Of a DNA stretch of 10,523 bases, positions 5,874 through 10,523 are shown piece after piece; position 1 is the first letter of the stretch; every line of letters begins with the position of its first letter. The translations under genes and the position numbers were made by a program. The notes below the pieces were generated by a model, which worked only from the letters and a program-made list of their open reading frames with translations, was not told where the DNA came from and searched no databases. This DNA comes from Anaerolinea sp. (GTDB lineage: Bacteria > Chloroflexota > Anaerolineae > Anaerolineales > Villigracilaceae), in contig DYNS01000074.1 of NCBI GenBank assembly GCA_020720965.1, positions 1 to 10,523 on the forward strand. The letters are read 5' to 3'.

Positions 5874-6692
5874 TTATACCAGCCGCAAATGGACTTCCCC
5901 AAAATGGATGCTTGCCTCGCCGGTGGCAGTTTCCAGCCTCAGGCTGGCATCCGGGTTAAGACCGCGCAGTACGCCGCTTTTTTCGGGGGCGTTGTCTGCC
6001 CAAATTCGCACCGGCTGCCCCAGGTAAGCCAGGTTGTTTTGCCAGTCTTGCAAAAAGGAGGGGGAGGTAAGGGCGCTGCGCCGCGTCTGAATCGCTTGCA
6101 GCAGCCGCCGCAGTAGTTCCAGCCGGGGCAGAGAAAACCCCTCGGACTGGATGCAGGTGGCGGGGAAGTGGAGATTCTCCGGGCTGGGAACCGCCTCAGG
6201 GGTCACGTTGATTCCCATCCCCAGGACGATGCTTTCCACTTCATTGCCCACCCAAACCGTTTCCGCCAGCGCCCCGGCGGCTTTGCGCCCGTGTATCAGC
6301 AGGTCGTTGGGCCACTTAATTTGGGCGGGGATGCCCTGCGCTTGCAGCACGTCTGCCAGGGCAAGCGCCCCCAGCGCCGAAAAACGCGCCAGGTGTTGGC
6401 TTTGTGGGATGTCTTTTGCCCTGAGAACCAGGCTAAACGCCAGGGCTGCGCCTGCGGGGGTGTGCCATTTGCGGCTGCCTCGTCCGCGCCCGGTGCTTTG
6501 TTCTTCTGCCAGAACCAGGGAGAAATCTGTTGCGCCCTGAGATGCCCAGGCGAGGGCTTCGTCATTGGTGGAGCCGATGGAGGGGAAAAAGCGCAAGCCG
6601 CCCAGATGGATACCTGTGAGGGCGGCTTGAAGTTGAGCAAGGGTAAGGCGGTTACTGGAGGACAGACCAGGGGTTGATGGGCGTTCCGCCAC
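5874..6692 (-). CDS. birA: Biotin--[acetyl-CoA-carboxylase] ligase, monofunctional
   Basis: This enzyme makes biotinyl-AMP from biotin and ATP and transfers the biotin to a lysine of carrier proteins such as AccB. Numbering from the chosen start, the motifs are GSTNDEA (40-46), the biotinyl-AMP loop STGRGRGSRKW (66-76), KWPNDL (126-131) with GRKAAG (135-140) containing a conserved lysine, and GMGINV. Only about 35 residues precede the catalytic core and no helix-turn-helix is seen. It is therefore a class I ligase without the repressor domain of E. coli BirA. I chose GTG 6692-6690 because GAGG stands six bases upstream and no better start lies between it and the core. An ATG at 6773 would overlap the peptidase gene by 122 bp. 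The 41-bp overlap suggests translational coupling. Confidence 0.93.
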   Translation of the reverse strand: MAERPSTPGLSSSNRLTLAQLQAALTGIHLGGLRFFPSIGSTNDEALAWASQGATDFSLVLAEEQSTGRGRGSRKWHTPAGAALAFSLVLRAKDIPQSQHLARFSALGALALADVLQAQGIPAQIKWPNDLLIHGRKAAGALAETVWVGNEVESIVLGMGINVTPEAVPSPENLHFPATCIQSEGFSLPRLELLRRLLQAIQTRRSALTSPSFLQDWQNNLAYLGQPVRIWADNAPEKSGVLRGLNPDASLRLETATGEASIHFGEVHLRLV

Positions 6693-7695
6693 TGCGTACC
6701 TCAAAGTGTAAGTGTGCACCAAAAGAGTTGCCGGTGTTGCCTGCCGCGCCAATGACCTGCCCGGCATATACATTTTGGCATTGGGTCACGCCGATGACGC
6801 TCATGTGGGCGTAGAGAGTGGCGTAGCCGTTGTTGTGGTCGATGACCACGTAGTTGCCATAGCCGCTGTTCCAGCCGCTCGCGGCGGTGATGACGGTTCC
6901 GGCGGCGGAGGCGTATAGGGGTTCACCTTCTCCGGCGGCGATGTCTATGGCTTTGTGCCCTTCAAAATAGTCGTTGCCAGAAAGATAGCGGCTTCCGGCG
7001 GGCCAAATGAAACCGGAGCCTTGAGGACCGCCGCCTCCGCAGGCGTTACTGCCAGAACTGCCGCTGCTAGCGACAACAGGCAGCACAATTGCCTTCGATT
7101 CGCGCCAGCCGCCGGGTATCATCACCCATTGTCCTTCCTGGGGGGCGGGGTTGGTTAAATCCAAGTCGTTTCCGGGCCAGGTAATTAACTCTTGCAGGTC
7201 GGCTTCATATTCTGCGGCGATTTCTTCCACCTTGTCGCCTTCCTGCCACTGATACAGGATTCCATCGGTGGGCGGGATGTAGAGTTCCTGCCCAGGTTTC
7301 AGGCTGTGGGGGTCGTCTTCCAGCAGGTCGTAGTTTGCCCAGAGCAGGGTTTCTGGTTCGATGTTGAATTGCTTGGAGATGCGAAAGAGCGAATCGCCGC
7401 GCAGGACGGTGTGCCTTGTCACTTTGTAGCGCGGGCGTTCCGGGATGTTGGTTTTAAGGGTCAGGCTGCGCTCTATGGAGGGCAGGGATAGCACCGAGAC
7501 GTTGAGGGCGTTGGGGTTGGCGGGGAGGTTGGTTTGCTGGCTCGGGGCGGTGGGTTGGGCTTGGGGTGCGGGGGCTGGAGGGGTGGAGGGGCTTTGGGTT
7601 TTCCAGTAGGCGAACCCCAGCATGGCGGCGGCGAGGAGCAGGGTTAATATCCAACTGAGCAGGTTGAACCAGCGGGAGGGGGTTGTCTTATCCAT
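6652..7695 (-). CDS. LysM-containing M23 family metallopeptidase, membrane-anchored
   Basis: This is a predicted cell-wall endopeptidase of 347 residues, acting outside the membrane. One N-terminal hydrophobic segment (about 11-31) is followed by a Pro/Ala/Gln-rich stalk (32-62). Two LysM-like peptidoglycan-binding modules follow: about 92-141 (HTVLRGDSLFRIS to LKPGQELYIP) and about 147-194, the second more divergent. The C-terminal M23 domain has the zinc-binding set intact: His247 and Asp251 in GHKAID, His297 in LYAHMS, and His328-x-His330 in HLHFE. An active lysostaphin-type fold is therefore expected, rather than a degenerate EnvC- or NlpD-like activator. ATG 7695 lacks a good SD; it starts 22 bp after the rho stop, so translation may rely on coupling. 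Its 3' end overlaps birA. Confidence 0.92.
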   Translation of the reverse strand: MDKTTPSRWFNLLSWILTLLLAAAMLGFAYWKTQSPSTPPAPAPQAQPTAPSQQTNLPANPNALNVSVLSLPSIERSLTLKTNIPERPRYKVTRHTVLRGDSLFRISKQFNIEPETLLWANYDLLEDDPHSLKPGQELYIPPTDGILYQWQEGDKVEEIAAEYEADLQELITWPGNDLDLTNPAPQEGQWVMIPGGWRESKAIVLPVVASSGSSGSNACGGGGPQGSGFIWPAGSRYLSGNDYFEGHKAIDIAAGEGEPLYASAAGTVITAASGWNSGYGNYVVIDHNNGYATLYAHMSVIGVTQCQNVYAGQVIGAAGNTGNSFGAHLHFEVRSGGTPINPWSVLQ

Positions 7696-7717
7696 TCTGC
7701 AATTTTATACCCGCGCC

Positions 7718-9001
7718 TTACATGGGTTCATTAAGAGTTTCTAAGAAGTCTATGTTGTTTTTGGTTTTGGAAATGCGGGTGATAAGGGCTTCGGTGGCAA
7801 CTGTGGAGTCCATTCCTGCGCCCTGGGGCGGGTTGCTGGTCATTTGGGAGTACATCCGCCGCATCGTCCACACACGCGGGAGGATGTCTGGTCCGAGGAG
7901 CAGGTCTTCGCGCCGGGTGGAGGAGCGTTCAATATCTACGGCGGGGAAGACGCGCCGTTCTTGCAGTTTGCGGGAGAGGTGTAACTCCATGTTGCCGGTT
8001 CCCTTAAATTCTTCGTAAACTACATCGTCGAGGCGGGAGCCGGTATCAACCAGGCAGGTGGCGATGATGGTGAGGGAGCCGCCTTCTTCGATGTTGCGGG
8101 CTGCGCCGAAGAAGTGTTTGGGCGGGTATAGCGCGGAGGGGTCCATGCCGCCGGAGAGGGTGCGCCCGGAGGGGTTCACGGTCAGGTTGTAGGCGCGTGC
8201 CAGGCGGGTGATGGAATCCATGAGGATGACGACGTGCCTGCCAATTTCCACCAGGCGTTTGGCGCGGTCCAGGGCTATTTCGGCGGTGCGGACGTGGCTG
8301 GTTACGGGTTCGTCAAAGGTGGAGGCTATCACCTCGGCATCTACCGAGCGGTCCATGTCGGTCACTTCTTCGGGGCGTTCCCCAATCAGAGCGACCATCA
8401 GGTGAACGTCCGGGTATTGGGTGGAGATGGCGTTGGCGATTTGCTTGAGGATGGTGGTCTTGCCCGCCTTGGGGGGAGAGACTATCAGCCCGCGTTGCCC
8501 GCGTCCAATGGGGGCGATGAGGTTGATGACGCGGGTGGAGAGGATGTCGCTTTTGGTTTCCAGGTCGAAGCGTTTGTCTGGGAAGATGGGGGTCAGGTTT
8601 TCAAATCTTTGGCGGCGGCGGGCTTCGTCTGGGTCTACGCCGTTCACGCTTTCCACCTTAATCATGCCCCAATGTCTTTCGGATTCGCGTGGCGGGCGTA
8701 CATGGCCGATGATTAAGTCGCCGGAGCGCAGTTCGTAGCGGCGCAGTTGGGCTTGCGAGACGTATACATCATCATCGCTGATGGTGTAACGCGCCGAGCG
8801 TAGGAAGCCGATGCCTTCGTCCATAATTTCCAGGATGCCGCCTCGAATTTCCAACCCTTCGCGTGCGGCTTCTTCCTGACGCAGACGCAAGACGAGGGCT
8901 TCTTTTTTGAGGCGGTTGGCGTTTTCGATGCCGTATTCTTTCATTGCCATGTAACGCAATTCGGGCAGGGGCTTACTTTCAAGTTCGAGGATATTCATCA
9001 T
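7718..9001 (-). CDS. rho: Transcription termination factor Rho
   Basis: Rho is a hexameric RNA-dependent ATPase that binds C-rich nascent RNA and dislodges RNA polymerase. The 427-residue length matches the normal short form (E. coli 419) without the long N-terminal insertion of some high-GC lineages. Seen in order are the N-terminal helical region (about 1-45), an RNA-binding cold-shock-like domain (about 50-120, with GILEIMDEGIGFLR and DVYVSQAQLRRY), the Walker A stretch PPKAGKTT (176-183), catalytic GERPEEVTD (207-215), Walker B VVILMDSITRLARAYN (257-272) and the C-terminal YEEFKGTGNMELHL and IERSSTRRE. Two consecutive ATGs (9001 and 8998) are both possible starts, and the SD is weak (AGAG). 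It is the first gene of its operon, read from a promoter diverging from ssrA. Confidence 0.97.
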   Translation of the reverse strand: MMNILELESKPLPELRYMAMKEYGIENANRLKKEALVLRLRQEEAAREGLEIRGGILEIMDEGIGFLRSARYTISDDDVYVSQAQLRRYELRSGDLIIGHVRPPRESERHWGMIKVESVNGVDPDEARRRQRFENLTPIFPDKRFDLETKSDILSTRVINLIAPIGRGQRGLIVSPPKAGKTTILKQIANAISTQYPDVHLMVALIGERPEEVTDMDRSVDAEVIASTFDEPVTSHVRTAEIALDRAKRLVEIGRHVVILMDSITRLARAYNLTVNPSGRTLSGGMDPSALYPPKHFFGAARNIEEGGSLTIIATCLVDTGSRLDDVVYEEFKGTGNMELHLSRKLQERRVFPAVDIERSSTRREDLLLGPDILPRVWTMRRMYSQMTSNPPQGAGMDSTVATEALITRISKTKNNIDFLETLNEPM

Positions 9002-9167
9002 GTTTTTATTCTCTGTGCGGGGGTTGTTGGAATACGAAAATGCGCCCCTGGGGGGCGTGTTCTAGGAATGAATTGTGAAAGGATGGGAAAATCTCATCTG
9101 CAAATGGCGGCGTTGCCGCCAGACCCCAAAATATATTTGATAGTTTGAAACCGGGGGAAGCGAATAG
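9002..9167 (-). promoter_or_regulatory. Long structured leader of rho mRNA
   Basis: From the predicted start near 9161 to the ATG at 9001 the rho leader is about 160 nt. It contains a 7-bp hairpin TGGCGGC-GTT-GCCGCCA (9105-9121) and a CGCCCC/GGGGCG hairpin (9043-9057), the latter followed on the minus strand by CATTTTCG. Between them is a C/U-rich segment (roughly 9060-9095) resembling Rho-binding RNA. Rho is known to limit its own synthesis in the leader in E. coli, so a similar arrangement is plausible here. Confidence 0.4.
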
Positions 9168-9176
9168 ATTATAGCA
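9168..9176 (-). promoter_or_regulatory. Extended -10 promoter of rho
   Basis: On the minus strand the sequence reads TGCTATAAT (9176-9168), a perfect -10 hexamer with the TGn extension. No good -35 is visible at 17-18 bp, as is usual for extended -10 promoters. The start would be near 9161. Confidence 0.6.
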
Positions 9177-9204
9177 TAGTTTAGGGGGCGAAATGTGGAA
9201 GCCG

Positions 9205-9213
9205 TGCTATAAT
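9205..9213 (+). promoter_or_regulatory. Extended -10 promoter of ssrA
   Basis: TGCTATAAT again gives a perfect TATAAT (9208-9213) with the TGn extension. Transcription would start near 9220, leaving about nine bases to be trimmed to reach the mature tmRNA end at 9229. No matching -35 is seen. Confidence 0.7.
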
Positions 9214-9228
9214 CGCGCTTACCTGTAA

Positions 9229-9628
9229 GGGGATGACAGGCTTCGACGGGAGAGGCTGGTCCCGAAATGCGTGCCGAGAGTGTGCCGAGCTCGAAAAATC
9301 AGCACAAACCTTAAGTGCCAATCGCACTTCCTACGCTGCTATGCCCCTCGCTGCCTAATCCGCAGTAGAAGCAAAACAGCCCGCCCCAAGAGGGGCGGCG
9401 TCTGCCACTACCGAACGCGACCCGGAGAGTGAGCGGGCGAAAAAAAGGTCAGCGTGCCGCACCGCCACGTCACTAACGGTGCGAAAGAGGGCTTTCGGGT
9501 CTGAGTGAATGGCTGCCGGGAGGGTTTGTCTGCTGCGCCCCCGGTAGCGACAGATGCAACAGACTACGCACGTAGTATTTCGAGGGTCGAATTTTTCGGA
9601 CGCGGGTTCGATTCCCGCCATCTCCACC
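9229..9628 (+). ncRNA. ssrA: Transfer-messenger RNA (tmRNA)
   Basis: tmRNA rescues stalled ribosomes: charged with alanine, it enters as a tRNA and then templates a degradation tag, working with SmpB (not encoded here). The 5' end GGGGATGACAGGCTTCGACGGG and the 3' T-arm GCGGGTTCGATTCCCGC are the classic conserved parts. GGGGATG (9229-9235) pairs with CATCTCC (9619-9625), with one G-U pair, to close the acceptor stem. The 3' end reads ACC then T, so the final A of CCA is not encoded and must be added. The tag frame is at 9317-9358. About 400 nt in one piece means a one-part, non-permuted tmRNA. Apparent ORFs overlapping this region on either strand are not real. Confidence 0.97.
9317..9358 (+). 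other. tmRNA proteolysis-tag reading frame
   Basis: The resume codon is most likely GCC at 9317, placed by comparison with E. coli, where an A-rich stretch and UAGUC precede GCA; here CTTAAGT precedes GCC. The frame encodes ANRTSYAAMPLAA and stops at TAA 9356-9358. With the alanine carried by tmRNA the tag would be A-ANRTSYAAMPLAA. The Leu-Ala-Ala end is the usual ClpXP recognition element. Confidence 0.85.
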
Positions 9629-9632
9629 TTTG

Positions 9633-9666
9633 CAAACGCCCCCGCAATGGGGGCGTTTGTGTTTTT
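9633..9666 (+). terminator. Intrinsic terminator of ssrA
   Basis: CAAACGCCCCC (9633-9643) pairs with GGGGGCGTTTG (9649-9659) in a perfect 11-bp stem with a five-base loop, followed by TGTTTTT. It begins 4-5 nt after the tmRNA 3' end. On the opposite strand the hairpin lacks a U-run, so it is probably less effective for the convergent cupin gene, whose stop lies 15 bp away. Confidence 0.9.
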
Positions 9667-9674
9667 GTGGGGCG

Positions 9675-10046
9675 TTAGCACTGACTTTCCAGGCTATCGA
9701 GAATGGTGGTTGTGTCTGGTTTGTTGGGGATGAGGCAGAGGAATTGAAAGGGTTCCTCCCCGATGTTTTGATACCAATGGGGGACGTTTTCCGGGATGAA
9801 GACGACATCGCCTTGCTGGACTTCGTATTCTTCTGCGCCGATGCCGATGCGAGCTCTACCGCCCAGGACGTATTGCTCATGCTCAACGGTGTTGGTGTGG
9901 CGGGGCATTCCGCCGCCCACTTCCATCACAAAGCGGCGCATGGCAAAGTTGGGTCCTTCTTCTGCGGAGATGAGGACTTGCCGGGTGGTTTTTGTTCCGG
10001 CGCTAACGACTTCTGCGGGTACATTTTGGGTGTGCTTTACAGACAT
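9675..10046 (-). CDS. Single-domain cupin protein
   Basis: This small beta-barrel protein has 123 residues. The first cupin motif is GGGMPRHTNTVEHEQYVLGG (44-63) and the second is GDVVFIPENVPHWYQN (79-94). Likely metal ligands are His50, Glu55 or His56, and His90. In the usual H-x-H pattern the second histidine is replaced by Asn52, a variant I associate with HTN..EHEQYVL-type cupins. ATG 10046 is chosen because CCGGAGGAACCCC precedes it, an ideal SD; the longer frame from 10163 would run into recF. It starts 46 bp after the recF stop on the same strand and may be cotranscribed. Cupins cover many enzymes and sensors, so no substrate is inferred. Confidence 0.85.
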   Translation of the reverse strand: MSVKHTQNVPAEVVSAGTKTTRQVLISAEEGPNFAMRRFVMEVGGGMPRHTNTVEHEQYVLGGRARIGIGAEEYEVQQGDVVFIPENVPHWYQNIGEEPFQFLCLIPNKPDTTTILDSLESQC

Positions 10047-10092
10047 GGGGTTCCTCCGGTGGATAAGGTGAGGGGTATTGTAACCGTAAGTT

Positions 10093-10523
10093 TCAGCCAA
10101 CGGGGGCGATGCTGCCGTTTTCCACCCGCCAGAGGGAGGCGTTTTGGGCGAATGTTTCGCCAAAGTTTTGCGCGTCTGTGGTGGTGAGCAGGCTTTGTTC
10201 GCTTTCTTCCAGGGTGGCGAGCAGGTCGGCGCGGCGTTGTTGGTCCAGTTCTGCCATTACTTCGTCCAGCAGGATGAGGGGCCATTCGCCGGTTTTTTGC
10301 TTCATCCATTCCACTTCTGCCAATTTGAGGGCAAGCAGGGTGGTACGGATTTGCCCTCTGGAGCCGTAGTCGCCGAGAGGGATGCCGTTGGCGAGGAAGC
10401 GCAGGTCGTCCCGGTGAGGTCCCAGCAGGGTGATGCCGCGTGCCAGTTCCTCCGGACGGTTTTTTTTGAGGGCGGCGGCAAACCCGGCGTGGATTTCCGT
10501 TGGGGTGTAGGCGCTGCGATTGG
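10093..10523 (-). CDS. recF: DNA replication and repair protein RecF, C-terminal part (cut by window edge)
   Basis: Only the last 142 residues are inside the window; the frame is open to the right edge. RecF is an SMC-like ATPase that helps load RecA at gapped DNA with RecO and RecR. Visible are LLGPHRDDL, the ABC-type signature region YGSRGQIRTTLLALKLAE, and the Walker B/D-loop stretch ILLDEVMAELDQQRR. Further on is SLLTTTDAQNF, in the place where other RecFs have a similar Thr-rich strand. The order and spacing match the C-terminal half of RecF. The stop is TGA at 10095-10093. The usual neighbours dnaA, dnaN and gyrB cannot be checked. The final residues (ENGSIAPVG) are normal for the family. 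Confidence 0.93.
   Translation of the reverse strand, partial: NRSAYTPTEIHAGFAAALKKNRPEELARGITLLGPHRDDLRFLANGIPLGDYGSRGQIRTTLLALKLAEVEWMKQKTGEWPLILLDEVMAELDQQRRADLLATLEESEQSLLTTTDAQNFGETFAQNASLWRVENGSIAPVG

Noticed and set aside
6693..6773. N-terminal extension of BirA from ATG 6773
   Set aside because: These codons lie fully inside the M23 catalytic domain gene, and a GTG with a proper SD is available at 6692.
9355..9886. Open frames overlapping the tmRNA gene and cupin on either strand
   Set aside because: tmRNA structure and the cupin motifs explain the region; the frames have no domain or ribosome binding site.
10047..10163. N-terminal extension of the cupin to 10163
   Set aside because: It overlaps the end of recF, while ATG 10046 has an ideal SD and yields a standard single cupin.

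Overview
The window looks like chromosomal DNA of a Gram-positive-type or monoderm-like bacterium, most probably a member of the Chloroflexota, class Anaerolineae. This is an inference from gene style: a lipoprotein with a Cys-Ala-Pro-Ala-Ala start and an Ala/Pro/Glu tether, a LysM-M23 peptidase, C-rich coding strands, and a tmRNA tag ending PLAA. No marker here proves the lineage. There are no mobile elements, CRISPR arrays or tRNAs that I can see.

Left part (about 1-5580). A small, strongly SD-preceded 39-residue membrane protein lies on the minus strand (241-360) with its own hairpin terminator (185-218). Divergent from it is a carbohydrate-type ABC importer operon on the plus strand: two permeases (630-1784 and 1777-2688, overlapping by 8 bp), a C-rich G-poor spacer, and an 891-residue solute-binding lipoprotein (2845-5520). 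The binding protein is the most unusual gene of the window. It carries two complete solute-binding domains in series, about 80 % identical over some 411 residues with no indels at a fixed 1260-nt period. The first permease also carries an extra block of about 65 residues with two additional predicted membrane segments. No ATPase gene lies in the window, so the importer must use one encoded elsewhere. A strong bidirectional terminator (5542-5578) closes the operon.

Middle part (5595-9001, minus strand). Transcription order is rho, a LysM/M23 peptidase, birA (biotin-protein ligase without a DNA-binding domain, GTG start overlapping the peptidase) and an 80-residue single-span membrane protein of unknown function. 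Spacings are 22 bp, a 41-bp overlap and 36 bp, consistent with one operon running into the shared terminator.

Right part (9002-10523). rho and the tmRNA gene ssrA (9229-9628, plus strand) diverge from two back-to-back extended -10 promoters. The rho leader is about 160 nt long, structured and C-rich. ssrA encodes the tag ANRTSYAAMPLAA and ends at a strong terminator. Beyond it, on the minus strand, are a single-domain cupin (9675-10046) and the 3' part of recF, which runs off the right edge.

The genes are housekeeping (transcription termination, ribosome rescue, biotinylation, wall remodelling, DNA repair) next to one nutrient-uptake operon. The best candidate for something under-described is the tandem-domain binding protein together with its enlarged permease.
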